This document shows positions 37,000 to 46,515 of a stretch of 64,000 nucleotides of DNA, piece by piece. Source of the stretch: Bacillota bacterium (GTDB taxonomy: Bacteria; Bacillota; Clostridia; Tissierellales; Sedimentibacteraceae); NCBI GenBank assembly GCA_023386345.1, contig JAEWJT010000011.1:62001-126000 (forward strand). Reading direction: 5' to 3'. Every line of letters begins with the position of its first letter. Within the stretch, counting starts at the first letter, position 1. The notes beneath the pieces were generated by a model. It was not told where the DNA came from, did not search any database, and saw nothing but the letters and a program-made list of their open reading frames with translations. A program made the position numbers and the translations under genes.

Positions 37000-38289
37000 A
37001 TGGCAGATAAAGAAAATATTTACGAATGGAAATGTACTGTTTGCGGAGAGATAATCAAAAGTAGTGAAATTCCTGCAATTTGCCCTGTTTGTGGTGTAAG
37101 CTCTGATTATTTTATAAAGCTTGAAAAAAGTGATGTTAGCTTTCAATCTATAGAATATAAAAGATACATAGTCATTGGAGCAAGTGCCGCAGGTATGGCC
37201 GCTATTGAAGAAATTAGAAAAAGAAACAGGGTTTGCGAGATAATATTAATTTCTAAAGAGCCTGTTTATGGTTATTTCAGACCACAGCTTTCAAAGATAT
37301 TAGCTAAAGACATTGATTATAACACAATATTTATAAAGGATTATGATTGGTTTATATCTAATAAGATAGATGTCATGCTGGATAAGCAGGTTATAGAAAT
37401 AAATACAAAAGAAAAATTCATAATTTTAAATAATGGCGTGATAAAAGAATATGATAAACTCATAATTGCAACTGGTGCAGAATGCTTTATGCCTCCTATA
37501 GAGGGCAAGGATAAGGAAGGGGTTTTTACTCTAAGATATCTTAAAGATGCGAATGATATAAGACAGTATGCGAAAAATGTTAAGACCGCAACTGTTGTAG
37601 GTGGTGGAGTACTGGGTCTTGAAACAGCTTGGGAGCTTAAAAAATATGGTCTTGATGTCACAGTAGTTGAGCTTGCAAACAGAATTTTCCCAAGACAGCT
37701 AGATGAGGGAGCTTCAAAAAAATTCGAAAAAATAATTCTTGAAACTGGTGTAAAGCTTATTATGGATGATTCTGTTACTGAGATTATGGGAACAGATAAG
37801 GTAAGTGGATTAAAATTAAAATCTGGAAAAGAAATTGATACAGAATTAGTTGTTATCTCAGCAGGAGTAAGAGCAAACACTAAAATAGCACAGGATGCAG
37901 GTGTACAAATAAACAGAGCAATTTTAGTTGATGAAAAGATGAAAACTAATATTGACAATATATATGCTTGTGGCGATTGCTGTGAATTTGACGGAATAAA
38001 CTACGCATTGTGGGGAGAAGCAATAGATCAAGGAAAAGTAGCAGGAATAAATGCAGTGGGCGATACAAGTGCGTATAAATCAATCGTTCCTTCAACAAGC
38101 TCTAATTTCTTTAACACAAGCATTTTTTCAGTAGGAGATGTTAATCCAAGTGAGCCTTTTGAAACAAAAGAGGAAGACTTAGACAACACATATCAAAAAT
38201 TATTTTATAAAAACAATGTTCTTGTAGGAGCAATTTTAATTGGTGATACAAGGACGTCTAAGGATTTATTAGAAAAATTAGGTAAATAG
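37000..38289 (+). CDS. Rubredoxin-domain/NADH:rubredoxin oxidoreductase fusion
   Basis: A 429-residue flavoprotein. Residues 8-42 form a rubredoxin-like iron site with two CxxC knuckles (WKCTVCGEII, AICPVCGVSSDYF). The rest is a two-dinucleotide pyridine-nucleotide disulphide-type reductase: FAD motif YIVIGASAAGMAAIEEI near residue 55, NAD motif ATVVGGGVLGLETAWELKK near 196 and the FAD-closing IYACGDCCEFDG near 320. It would pass NADH electrons to its own iron centre and on to FprA or peroxidases for oxygen or NO defence. The gap from fprA is about 90 bases. Confidence 0.9.
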   Translation: MADKENIYEWKCTVCGEIIKSSEIPAICPVCGVSSDYFIKLEKSDVSFQSIEYKRYIVIGASAAGMAAIEEIRKRNRVCEIILISKEPVYGYFRPQLSKILAKDIDYNTIFIKDYDWFISNKIDVMLDKQVIEINTKEKFIILNNGVIKEYDKLIIATGAECFMPPIEGKDKEGVFTLRYLKDANDIRQYAKNVKTATVVGGGVLGLETAWELKKYGLDVTVVELANRIFPRQLDEGASKKFEKIILETGVKLIMDDSVTEIMGTDKVSGLKLKSGKEIDTELVVISAGVRANTKIAQDAGVQINRAILVDEKMKTNIDNIYACGDCCEFDGINYALWGEAIDQGKVAGINAVGDTSAYKSIVPSTSSNFFNTSIFSVGDVNPSEPFETKEEDLDNTYQKLFYKNNVLVGAILIGDTRTSKDLLEKLGK

Positions 38290-38383
38290 GTATTAATACT
38301 TATTTCACTTTTATATAGAATATATTTTCCTGGCTTGGTTAAAATATAAATGATTAAATTTTATATTTTAAGGAGAATTTTCT

Positions 38384-38695
38384 ATGACTAAAATTATTTG
38401 TGGTGTTACGAGCTGTTATTTGAACAAAGATAAAGCGTGTTGTGCTGATAGTATTGATGTTAGCGGAGATGGAGCTAAAAGCAGGGGCTATACAAGCTGC
38501 GAGACATTTGGCAGGGACAGAGGTGGTTTAAGAAGCTCTGCGAAAGATGTTAAAGAGCAGTCTGATATCAGTTGCAGTGCTAGTACTTGTGTACACAATG
38601 AAAGTAATAAATGTCTCTCACAAACAATACAGATACATGGTTCAGACGTTAATAAAAGTGACGAAACTTTCTGTACAACATTTAGGTTGAAGTAA
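38384..38695 (+). CDS. DUF1540 protein, two cysteine-rich repeats
   Basis: A 103-residue protein with two copies of the DUF1540 pattern. The first is IICGVTSCYLNKDKACCADSI ending YTSCETF. The second starts ISCSASTCVHNESNKCLS and ends ETFCTTF. The four-Cys arrangement suggests metal binding. The family has no assigned function but is common in spore-forming Clostridia. The ribosome site is AAGGAG. It lies after the rubredoxin-fused reductase with about 95 bases between. Confidence 0.85.
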   Translation: MTKIICGVTSCYLNKDKACCADSIDVSGDGAKSRGYTSCETFGRDRGGLRSSAKDVKEQSDISCSASTCVHNESNKCLSQTIQIHGSDVNKSDETFCTTFRLK

Positions 38696-38752
38696 AATAA
38701 CGATATTTAAAGAGAATTTGTGACGAAACGCCTTTGTTAAGAAATAATGAAC

Positions 38753-38800
38753 AAAATGCACTCTGATTTGGGCTTTAAAATCCATCTCAAAGTGCATTTT
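38753..38800. terminator. Terminator-like hairpin, copy A of a dispersed 48-base repeat
   Basis: AAAATGCACT (38753-38762) and AGTGCATTTT (38791-38800) form the base of a long imperfect stem with an 8-base loop. It lies between the convergent DUF1540 (plus) and SulP (minus) genes. The same 48-base element recurs at 46757-46804 with 37 of 48 positions identical. Confidence 0.8.
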
Positions 38801-38903
38801 CTTATTTTTTGACTGTCTTTATTATGCAATTTACTATTTCAAATTAGTTAGCTTTATAACGGCTTACTTTTGGTTTATATTACAATTTAATTCTCACACA
38901 TTA

Positions 38904-40553
38904 TTATACATTTAAGGCTTTAAAGTTTTGTTCTCTAATATAGTCAAGTGCCTTATCTGTGCTCCAGAAAAAAGCCTCCTCACCGACTACTTCCATCATA
39001 CCACAGCGTTTGAACATTTCCATAACATTATTCTGTACACATGAAAAGTATGGATTTGTACCTTCGTTTTGCATTTTCTTGCATAATTCCATCAATGCTT
39101 GAATACCAGAAACATCAGCCATAGTAACTCCTCTCATTGAGAAAATCAAAATTTCTTTTGAGGTTTTAGCAGGAAGCTTGTCCTCTAGGATGTTAGCAGT
39201 TCCAAAGAAAAGAGGTCCAGTAATATAAATAACGCCTGTTTTTTCATATTTATCACAGTATTTTGTTTTGTCAGCGATTTTATTTTTATCAATATCAGCC
39301 ATCCCGATTTGCATATCTGATATTTTTACTATGAACATAAGCACAGAAAATCCTATACCCACTAATACAGCTGTAGTCAAGTCTACAGCAAATGTTACTG
39401 TCATAGTTATCAAAAATTGGAATATAGCTGTCATTATTTTCCTGTTGAATATATCCTTTATAACTACCCAATCATTCATTCTAATTGCTGTAACCATTAA
39501 AACTCCAGATAAAGCAGCAAGTGGTATCTTAGATAATACAGGGCTTAGTAAAAACATTGATAAAAGCAGTACTATCGAATGGAATATATTAGCTAAACGA
39601 GTTTGTCCTCCGGCTTTAATAGCAACACTCGAACGTGCTAGGGCAGCAGTAGCAGGAACACCGCCAAAAAGTGCTATTATTATATTTCCTATGCCTTGTG
39701 CAACAAGCTCTTGATTTGAATTAATTTTTTCATTTTTCATGCGTGAAGCAGATTTTCCGCACAATAAGGTTTCAATCATAATTAAAGCTGCTATACTTAT
39801 GCCTGCACTTATAAATGTTGGTAAATGAGCAGTATCTATAGCAAATAAGTTAAGTCTATCAGGCAAAATAATACTGCGTGGTATTTCTCCAACAACCTTT
39901 ACAGGCAATTTAAAAATGATATTGATAGCTGTGGCAAGGATTATTGCCATCAGAGGATCAGGACAGTATTTTTTTAATGATTTTGGATATAAAGCCATAA
40001 ATAATATAACTGACAAACCTAAAATTAATGGCACAATATCAATACTCTGCGGACTTGTAAAATAGCTCATTATCTTGGATACTACAGTTAGACCTGTTGA
40101 TTTTAATCCAGTGATATTATCAATTTGCCCAGAAAATATAATTATTGCAATACCTGATGTGAAGCCTGTAACTACCGGCAAGGGTATGAATGACACTAAG
40201 CCTCCAAGCTTTAATATACCTGCCAATAAAAGCACAATACCAGCTATAAAGCCGGCTATAAAAATCCCCTGTAGTCCATGGTTAGCGACAAGCATGAGAG
40301 TTATCGCTGTCATTGTTCCCGTAGGACCTGAAATTTGAAATGAAGCTCCAGACAATAGTCCGATTATAATCCCTGCAAATATTGCAGTTATTAGGCCAGA
40401 AGCAGCATTTGCTCCCGAACTTATCGCAAAAGCCAGTGAAAGCGGCAATGATACTGCTGACACAGTAATTCCTGCGATAAGGTCCTTTACTAATTTATCT
40501 TTATTAAATCCCTTAAATTCTAATTTTAATAAAGAAAGATAGCTACTAAACAT
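38904..40553 (-). CDS. SulP-family inorganic anion transporter with STAS domain
   Basis: A 549-residue membrane transporter of the SulP (SLC26) family, moving sulphate, bicarbonate or similar anions. About 12-14 helices occupy residues 20-410. ISGPTGTMTAIT and the ALFGGVPATAALARSSVAIKAGG segment are typical. A C-terminal cytosolic STAS domain (about 435-535) contains GVTMADVSGIQALMELCKK. I start it at 40553 (MFSSYLSLLK) behind CAGGAG; an upstream in-frame ATG at 40625 lacks a ribosome site. It is a single gene with the promoter in the gap to the divergent ECF gene. Substrate not determinable here. Confidence 0.92.
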   Translation of the reverse strand: MFSSYLSLLKLEFKGFNKDKLVKDLIAGITVSAVSLPLSLAFAISSGANAASGLITAIFAGIIIGLLSGASFQISGPTGTMTAITLMLVANHGLQGIFIAGFIAGIVLLLAGILKLGGLVSFIPLPVVTGFTSGIAIIIFSGQIDNITGLKSTGLTVVSKIMSYFTSPQSIDIVPLILGLSVILFMALYPKSLKKYCPDPLMAIILATAINIIFKLPVKVVGEIPRSIILPDRLNLFAIDTAHLPTFISAGISIAALIMIETLLCGKSASRMKNEKINSNQELVAQGIGNIIIALFGGVPATAALARSSVAIKAGGQTRLANIFHSIVLLLSMFLLSPVLSKIPLAALSGVLMVTAIRMNDWVVIKDIFNRKIMTAIFQFLITMTVTFAVDLTTAVLVGIGFSVLMFIVKISDMQIGMADIDKNKIADKTKYCDKYEKTGVIYITGPLFFGTANILEDKLPAKTSKEILIFSMRGVTMADVSGIQALMELCKKMQNEGTNPYFSCVQNNVMEMFKRCGMMEVVGEEAFFWSTDKALDYIREQNFKALNV

Positions 40554-40757
40554 AGTTGTTAAAAACTCCTGTATGTATTTTAATAACAACAAAATCAATT
40601 TAAAATAAATATTAATAACTAGCATATAAAATACTGAGTATTAATATCTTTTAAATATTGTTTTGTTACTAATTTAACTAAATTGTACATCTGAGTACAT
40701 TCGCTGTCAAGTTAAATAATTAATTTAGTCAAATTTCGTGTCTTGCTTAAAAGAATA

Positions 40758-40786
40758 TTGAATAATACGGTAAATTGTGTTATAAT
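40758..40786 (+). promoter_or_regulatory. Promoter of the ECF S-component gene
   Basis: TTGAAT (40758-40763) and TATAAT (40781-40786) with a 17-base spacer. The leader of about 105 bases shows only a weak GAGT/ACTC stem; I saw no known riboswitch. Confidence 0.6.
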
Positions 40787-40898
40787 ATACAAGCTTATTT
40801 TGGAGTGTGAATAAGACTCTCTAATATATAAAATACTTTTATTATAAAGTAGTTTTTAGCAAATTGAAATTTTTTACTTAATCATGGAGGTTAATAAG

Positions 40899-41423
40899 AT
40901 GAGAAACAGAAATTATGTTAAAGATTTGATTTTGACAGCATTTTTTATAGCTATGGGACTAATTTTGCCTATGGCCTTTCACTATTTCGGAGGAACAGGT
41001 CCTGTATTTTTACCTATGCACATCCCAGTTTTATTGTGTGGATTTGTATGTGGCTGGAAATATGGTTTAATATCTGGAATAGTTACACCTATATTATCAA
41101 GCATACTAACAGGTATGCCTCCTATGTTCCCTACAGGAGCGGCTATGATATGTGAGTTAGCTGTGTATGGCTTGCTCTGCGGATTGTTCTACAGAAGCTT
41201 TAAAAAGAATGTATATCTATCCTTAATAATTTCAATGCTTGGCGGTAGAGTGGTGTCGGGTATAGCAAATATGATATTTTGGGGAATAGCTGGCAAAGCC
41301 TATAGCTTAAGCATTTTTTTAACAGGAGCTTTTGTTACAGCAATACCAGGGATTATTATTCAAATTATTATAATTCCAATAATAATTATTGCCTTAGAAA
41401 AGTCAGGTCAATTAAAAAACTAA
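40899..41423 (+). CDS. ECF transporter S component
   Basis: A 174-residue membrane protein with about six helices, matching the substrate-binding subunit family of energy-coupling-factor importers (vitamins and related micronutrients). The N-terminal LTAFFIAMGLILPMAFHYFGG is characteristic. I start it at the ATG at 40899, eight bases after ATGGAGG; the ATG at 40884 overlaps that ribosome site. No ECF ATPase or T subunit adjoins, so it probably uses a shared module (group II). The vitamin cannot be read from the sequence. Confidence 0.87.
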   Translation: MRNRNYVKDLILTAFFIAMGLILPMAFHYFGGTGPVFLPMHIPVLLCGFVCGWKYGLISGIVTPILSSILTGMPPMFPTGAAMICELAVYGLLCGLFYRSFKKNVYLSLIISMLGGRVVSGIANMIFWGIAGKAYSLSIFLTGAFVTAIPGIIIQIIIIPIIIIALEKSGQLKN

Positions 41424-41493
41424 ATTTTGTTTATAATTATAAAATAATTTGAAATAATTAGAATTACATAATATAACTGAGCAGTTTCAAAAT

Positions 41494-41532
41494 AAAAATT
41501 CTTTTGAAAAATTATTTTTCAAAGGAATTTTT
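41494..41532 (+). terminator. Intrinsic terminator after the ECF gene
   Basis: An 18-bp stem with one T-G pair, AAAAATTCTTTTGAAAAA (41494-41511) and its partner (41515-41532), a 3-base loop and then more T. Confidence 0.9.
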
Positions 41533-41643
41533 TTACTTATAGTAAGATATTTTGATAAATTAGGGATTAATGTTATAGTTTTTGTTGCAATTTCTATGGC
41601 TTAAAGTTTAAAAAAATAATTTGAAATTTTTTGAAAAAAAGTA

Positions 41644-41738
41644 TTGACAACTATATCGTGTGGCGATATAATTTTTATATCGTCGCACGATATAAAGGCA
41701 AAGGATATAACGTTAAGAGATATATCGTCTGACAATAT
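41644..41738 (+). promoter_or_regulatory. PadR operon promoter with three palindromic operators
   Basis: TTGACA (41644-41649), a 17-base spacer and TATAAT (41667-41672). Three 17-bp near-palindromes follow the form ATATCGT-N3-ACGATAT: 41653-41669 (filling the spacer), 41677-41693 (at the start point) and 41722-41738 (in the leader). The first gene downstream is a PadR repressor, so autorepression is the natural reading. Confidence 0.8.
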
Positions 41739-41761
41739 TAGATGTTAGGAGGCTCTAGCTT

Positions 41762-42088
41762 ATGCCTGAAAATACAGATAAAATAGCACTTACGGAGGCA
41801 GTGTATTATATTTTGCTTTCGCTATATACACCTTTGCATGGATATGGAATTATGCAGAATGTTTTAAAAATTAGCAATGGGCGTGTGAACTTAGCGGCTG
41901 GTACTCTTTACGGTGCATTAACAACACTTCAAGAGAAGAGATGGATTATAGCCATTGAGGACGATGAAAGTTCACGCAAAAAAATATACAAAATAACTGA
42001 CTTAGGTATGTTTGTTGTAGAAGCTGAAATTAAAAGGCTTGAAGAATTAGTAGATAATGGTCATGAGATAGTGAGGAGGCGGGTTTAG
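41762..42088 (+). CDS. PadR-family transcriptional regulator
   Basis: A 108-residue winged-helix repressor. ALTEAVYYILLSLYTPLHGYGIMQ is the PadR N-terminal helix set. GRVNLAAGTLYGALTTLQEKRWI is the recognition helix and wing. KKIYKITDLG closes the wing, and a C-terminal dimer helix follows. The ribosome site is TTAGGAGG. Its promoter holds three matching palindromes. Its TAG stop overlaps the GTG start of the DUF2812 gene. Such regulators usually sense a drug or cell-envelope ligand and release an exporter operon. Confidence 0.93.
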   Translation: MPENTDKIALTEAVYYILLSLYTPLHGYGIMQNVLKISNGRVNLAAGTLYGALTTLQEKRWIIAIEDDESSRKKIYKITDLGMFVVEAEIKRLEELVDNGHEIVRRRV

Positions 42089-42627
42089 TGAAGCATAGTG
42101 AATATAAAGTTTTTACTATTTTTAATTTTGAAGATGAAGAAAAATGGTTAAATGAAAAGTCTGCTAATGGTGAACATCTTACAGATGTAAGATTTTGTAA
42201 ATATATATTTGAAGACGGTGAACCCGGAAAGTATATATATCGTTTAGAAATGCTTGAGGAGTATCCTAATCACTATAAAAGCGTGGAATATATAAGGTTT
42301 TTAGAGGAAACTGGCGTTGAGCATATAGCTAGTATACTCAAATGGGTGTACCTGAGGAAAAAAGCAAGTGATGGACCATTTGACCTTTATTCTGATATAG
42401 ACTCAAAAATAAAGCATTATGAGCGAATAATTAATCTTGCTAATATACTGATAATTATTCAATTGTTGATTAGTATTCCGAATATAATAATACATGGCTT
42501 GATGGGAAATTTTATAAATAGTGTATATATACTAAATTTAACAATAGCTGGAGTGTTTTTTATAGCAAACCAATCTTTAAAGTCTAAGGTAGATAAATTA
42601 AAAAAAGAGAAAATATACAGAGAATGA
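42088..42627 (+). CDS. DUF2812 membrane-associated protein
   Basis: A 179-residue protein of the DUF2812 family, which commonly accompanies PadR genes. The N-terminal soluble part (FNFEDEEKWLNEKSANGEHL, YIYRLEMLEEYP) is followed by two hydrophobic helices near residues 120-165. The start is GTG, overlapping the padR stop (TAGTG), behind GAGGAGG, so translation is coupled. The function is unknown; the context suggests it modulates PadR or senses membrane stress. Confidence 0.85.
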   Translation: MKHSEYKVFTIFNFEDEEKWLNEKSANGEHLTDVRFCKYIFEDGEPGKYIYRLEMLEEYPNHYKSVEYIRFLEETGVEHIASILKWVYLRKKASDGPFDLYSDIDSKIKHYERIINLANILIIIQLLISIPNIIIHGLMGNFINSVYILNLTIAGVFFIANQSLKSKVDKLKKEKIYRE

Positions 42628-42709
42628 CATGAATTAAACAATCTATAAAGCAATAAAATTTAATTATATTGTACTAGAAAAAATGCAAAACAAGGAGGAA
42701 AATTGAAAA

Positions 42710-43615
42710 ATGCAGATTAGTGTAAATAATATTTGCAAAACATTTGGAGATAAAAAGGTACTAGAAGGTATTTCTTTATCCTGTGAAAGTGGTAAGGCAT
42801 TGGGACTGCTTGGCAGAAACGGTGCTGGTAAGACGACGACTATTCGTATTATTATGGGGATATTTCCAGCGGATAGTGGGGAAATCTTGTTAGATGGTAA
42901 GCCTATAAACAGAAACAAGCTAAAAATAGGGTATTTACCTGAGGAAAGAGGACTTTATCCTAAGAAGATTATAATGGAGCAAATTGTATATTTGGCTGAA
43001 TTAAAGGGCTTAAAGTCAAGTGAAGCTAAAAAATCAGCAAGAGAATTGCTTGAGAAGTTAGAAATGACAGAGTATGAAAATAAAAGATTAGATACTTTGT
43101 CAAAAGGAAATCAGCAAAAAATTCAACTTATAGCGACTTTGACTTGTGATCCTGATATAGTTATTTTGGATGAACCATTTTCAGGTCTTGACCCTGTAAA
43201 TGCTATGCTGCTTAAAGATACAGTTAAAGAGCTAATAGCAAAAGGTAAAATAGTAATATTTTCTAGTCATCAAATGAATTATGTTGAGGAATTTTGTAAC
43301 GATATAGCAATTATAAACAAAGGCAAGATTGTTAGAGATGGCGAAATAGCTAAAATTAAAAAATCCTACAGCAGAAATAAGATTGTGCTTGATGGTTCTA
43401 ATTTAGATAAAGTTAAAGCGTTTTTAGATGATAGGATGAAGGACTTGGTGCAAAATACTCACGTAGAGAAGGCGGGCTTGCTTGTTGAACTTAAAAATGC
43501 AGAAATGAAAAATAAGCTTATGAGCTCTCTTGCAGGTGAAAGTTTTGATATTGATAAGTTCTATGTATATGAGCCATCACTTAATGATATTTTTGTTGAG
43601 TATACAGAGGACTAG
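42710..43615 (+). CDS. ABC transporter ATP-binding protein (NatA-like exporter)
   Basis: A 301-residue ATPase of an ABC-2 type exporter. Walker A is GLLGRNGAGKTTTIRI near residue 36, the signature motif is LSKGNQQKIQL near 131 and Walker B is PDIVILDEPFSGLDP near 150. A C-terminal extension of about 80 residues is common in NatA-type proteins. The ribosome site is AAGGAGG. It is followed after 14 bases by its permease, and belongs to the PadR-controlled operon. It likely exports sodium, a drug or a peptide. Confidence 0.92.
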   Translation: MQISVNNICKTFGDKKVLEGISLSCESGKALGLLGRNGAGKTTTIRIIMGIFPADSGEILLDGKPINRNKLKIGYLPEERGLYPKKIIMEQIVYLAELKGLKSSEAKKSARELLEKLEMTEYENKRLDTLSKGNQQKIQLIATLTCDPDIVILDEPFSGLDPVNAMLLKDTVKELIAKGKIVIFSSHQMNYVEEFCNDIAIINKGKIVRDGEIAKIKKSYSRNKIVLDGSNLDKVKAFLDDRMKDLVQNTHVEKAGLLVELKNAEMKNKLMSSLAGESFDIDKFYVYEPSLNDIFVEYTED

Positions 43616-43629
43616 GAAAGGAGAATAAT

Positions 43630-44895
43630 ATGAAACAATTACGTACTGTATTTAAATTTGAATTATTTAATTTTTATAAAAATAAAGTGTTCGTGGGAAT
43701 AACATTAGCATTTGTTATAATTATCGCAGGAATATTGTCATTTCCAAGAGTAACTGAGATTTTTGATAAAAAAGGAACAGAAAACGGAGGAGTTATAGAT
43801 AATAACTCATCTGATACAAAAGAAACGATAGCTTTACAGGACAATTCGGGAGCAGACCCTGCAGATACTTTGAAATATTTTGAAACTTATATGCAAAATT
43901 ATAAATTTGTATTGGTAGATAAAAGCTTAGAAGATATTAAAGCTTCAATCGAAAAAAATGATTTTAGAAAGGCTATAATAATTGAAGCTCCACTAAAATA
44001 TAAATACATAGCTGATTATATAGGTATGAATGACTACACGGAATATACCATAAACGAAATAATTCAAGGAAAATATAAAATTGATGAAATGGCTCGCCTT
44101 GGTATTGAGCAATCAGAGGCGGTAAATATTTTAACTGCCAGTGCTCAATCTGAAGTAATTACAATTGGCAAGGTTCAAATGGATAATTTCTGGTTTACAT
44201 ATATAATGATATTTGTTTTGTATATGGCTATTATGTTGTATGGTCAAATGGTTGCAACAAGTGTAGCAACAGAAAAAAGCACGAGAGCAATGGAGATGCT
44301 GATAACTTCTGCAAAACCGATAAACTTGATATTCGGAAAGGTTTTTGGTTCTGGTCTAGCAGGACTTACCCAAATGACTGCAATACTTGGCACGAGTGTT
44401 TTATTCTATAATTTAAATCAAAAATATTGGGGAGACAATTTTGTAATATCTGGTATGTTTAATATAAGACTTGATGTTTTGGCATACTCGTTGATGTTTT
44501 TCATCCTAGGATATTTCCTATATTCATTCATATTCGGAGCATTAGGCTCGCTGGCAACACGTACAGAGGATGTAAATGTGTCAATAATGCCGGTAACTAT
44601 GATATTTGTAATAGCGTTTATGATAGTAATGTTCTCAATGTCAAGCGGAAATATTGATAGTACGCTAATGAAAATAGTATCTTATATACCTTTTACGTCG
44701 CCAATGGCAATGCTGGCACGTATAACAATGGGAGAAGTTCCGACAATAGGCATATTCATATCAATAGCGATATTAATACTTTCAACAATAGGCATAGGCT
44801 ACTTATCTGCTAAGATATATCAAATGGGAGTGTTGCTATATGGAAAAACTCTCAAAATTTCAGAATTGTTGAAGCTTAGAAAACAAGGAATGTAG
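43630..44895 (+). CDS. ABC-2 type transporter permease (NatB-like)
   Basis: A 421-residue membrane subunit: one N-terminal helix (about 20-40), a large extracytoplasmic domain (about 45-185) and five or six C-terminal helices. TEKSTRAMEMLITSAKPINLIFGK is the typical coupling region of ABC-2 permeases. It pairs with the preceding ATPase and is the last gene of the PadR operon, ending at a clear terminator. Substrate unknown. Confidence 0.9.
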   Translation: MKQLRTVFKFELFNFYKNKVFVGITLAFVIIIAGILSFPRVTEIFDKKGTENGGVIDNNSSDTKETIALQDNSGADPADTLKYFETYMQNYKFVLVDKSLEDIKASIEKNDFRKAIIIEAPLKYKYIADYIGMNDYTEYTINEIIQGKYKIDEMARLGIEQSEAVNILTASAQSEVITIGKVQMDNFWFTYIMIFVLYMAIMLYGQMVATSVATEKSTRAMEMLITSAKPINLIFGKVFGSGLAGLTQMTAILGTSVLFYNLNQKYWGDNFVISGMFNIRLDVLAYSLMFFILGYFLYSFIFGALGSLATRTEDVNVSIMPVTMIFVIAFMIVMFSMSSGNIDSTLMKIVSYIPFTSPMAMLARITMGEVPTIGIFISIAILILSTIGIGYLSAKIYQMGVLLYGKTLKISELLKLRKQGM

Positions 44896-44916
44896 GAATT
44901 GTTTTTGAATATAAAT

Positions 44917-44965
44917 AAAAAAATTAGCGAAGAGTTTGATTTTACAGCTCTGCGCTAATTTTTTT
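44917..44965. terminator. Bidirectional intrinsic terminator
   Basis: AAAAAAATTAGCG then AGAG (44917-44934) pairs with CTCT then CGCTAATTTTTTT (44948-44965), with one A/G mismatch. It separates the convergent ABC permease and DUF3794 genes. Confidence 0.88.
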
Positions 44966-44967
44966 AT

Positions 44968-46515
44968 TTACACTTGTCTAGTAATAATAATTTTATTTCC
45001 AGCTACTAAATCTTCACTTATATCTAAATTATTAAGCTTTTTGAGATAATCTATTGAAACGTTGTAATTCTTTGCTATATCCCAAATGTTCTCATTAGGC
45101 TGAACAACTCTGAATACTATACTTGGAGTATTCTTTTTATTCAACTTTTCACCCATAACTATATCATTTATAACAAATATTTTTTTATCGTCCTTTATAC
45201 TCGAATTGCTAACTATCTTTGCTTCAACTAATATAGTATTTAAGCCTTTTCTGTAAGCGCCAAGCTCATCTAAGCTTACCTTAACATCAACATCTGAAAT
45301 ATTATCATAGTTTGATAAATCAACACTTGAAGTAAATGGAATAGATGATGATACGCTATCAACCTTATTATCGTCGCCATTTAAAAAGATTACATTAAGA
45401 TCAACAAAACCGTCAATAACCATTTTATCCTCATAAATATTTTTTTCTGATATCTTTGGGGTAGCATCGTAATAATATATTTCTTTAATTGTTGCTGTCT
45501 CAACATCAATACTTTTCTCAAAATCGTCCTTTGATTCTACGAAATCAACGATTGACGATAAAGATATATCACTGCTTTGCATTTCGATTTCATTTGTAGT
45601 TGAATAGGCATCAGCTATTACGCTTTTATTGAACTTGCTGTAAAGCTCAGCAGTAACAAGCATTTCTACATCAAAGGATAATATCTTTTTCTCATCATTA
45701 TCATCTTTTGATACTACACTGTCAACATTTAGAATACTTGCATTTATATTTTTTATCATAGAATCATCAGCGTTTTTAATTTCCATATAATGAGTAAAAG
45801 GAAATTCTTTTGTCATGTAATTTAGAGTTGAGAAGCTGTTGTTTTCAGTATAAAGCACACCAAGTTCGCAGCTGCCTTCTATCAATATTCTTTCATTCAT
45901 TATATCAACTTCAGAAATTTTGCAGTTTGAGTCAATTTTTAGTATATCTTGAATTTCATTCATATTTGGGTCAAGAACAATGTTTTCGCTCAAAGGGATT
46001 TGAGTTTCCTGTTTGCTGACCATATCTGTGTAGCTTACAATATTTGCTTTAGTCTGAACGCTTTCATCGTTTCCAAATTCTGATATGTATTCGATACTTC
46101 GTTTGTCAATTGCTTCCGTGTCAATATTTACAACAGCTTTAAGTAAAGCCTTTTTGTCGGATACAATTTTTGAGTCGATATAATCTATATTAGCCTTTAT
46201 ATTTGCAGACATTCCCTCGGTGACACCAGCCATAGGTATTTCTTCCATAAAATCTATTTTTCCATTGGTAGCCTGTGTTGCACCACTTTCATCATTTCCG
46301 CGATAGATAAAATTGTAATTTACCTGTCCGTAAACAGCTATTTTATCATTTAGAGCAGAAACCTTGTTTATCTTTGCTTTTCCAGAGGTGTATATGATTT
46401 TTTCGATACCTGACAAGCTTTCAGGTACATAAACATCCCCCTCAACAATTAAATCAGTTATGCTTTTTCCTATCAGTTCATTTACTATAAATGCATCATT
46501 GCTCTTTTCAAACAA
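44968..46515 (-). CDS. DUF3794 (SPOCS)/LysM protein, spore-coat-like
   Basis: A 515-residue protein with several DUF3794/SPOCS-type units of about 90 residues (VNELIGKSITDLIVEGDVYVPE, DEKKILSFDVEMLVTAELY, PKISEKNIYEDKMVIDGFVDLNVIF). One LysM domain lies at the C-terminus (VQPNENIWDIAKNYNVSIDYLKKLNNL). This architecture is typical of clostridial relatives of spore coat/cortex morphogenetic proteins. I start at the TTG at 46515, eight bases after GGGGG; the earlier ATG at 46545 lacks a ribosome site. It supports the view that the organism sporulates. Exact role unproven. Confidence 0.85.
   Translation of the reverse strand: MFEKSNDAFIVNELIGKSITDLIVEGDVYVPESLSGIEKIIYTSGKAKINKVSALNDKIAVYGQVNYNFIYRGNDESGATQATNGKIDFMEEIPMAGVTEGMSANIKANIDYIDSKIVSDKKALLKAVVNIDTEAIDKRSIEYISEFGNDESVQTKANIVSYTDMVSKQETQIPLSENIVLDPNMNEIQDILKIDSNCKISEVDIMNERILIEGSCELGVLYTENNSFSTLNYMTKEFPFTHYMEIKNADDSMIKNINASILNVDSVVSKDDNDEKKILSFDVEMLVTAELYSKFNKSVIADAYSTTNEIEMQSSDISLSSIVDFVESKDDFEKSIDVETATIKEIYYYDATPKISEKNIYEDKMVIDGFVDLNVIFLNGDDNKVDSVSSSIPFTSSVDLSNYDNISDVDVKVSLDELGAYRKGLNTILVEAKIVSNSSIKDDKKIFVINDIVMGEKLNKKNTPSIVFRVVQPNENIWDIAKNYNVSIDYLKKLNNLDISEDLVAGNKIIITRQV

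Noticed and set aside
40787..40898. A riboswitch in the leader of the ECF S-component gene
   Set aside because: I looked for conserved thiamin, cobalamin, FMN, preQ1 and similar boxes and found none; only a weak 4-bp stem is present.
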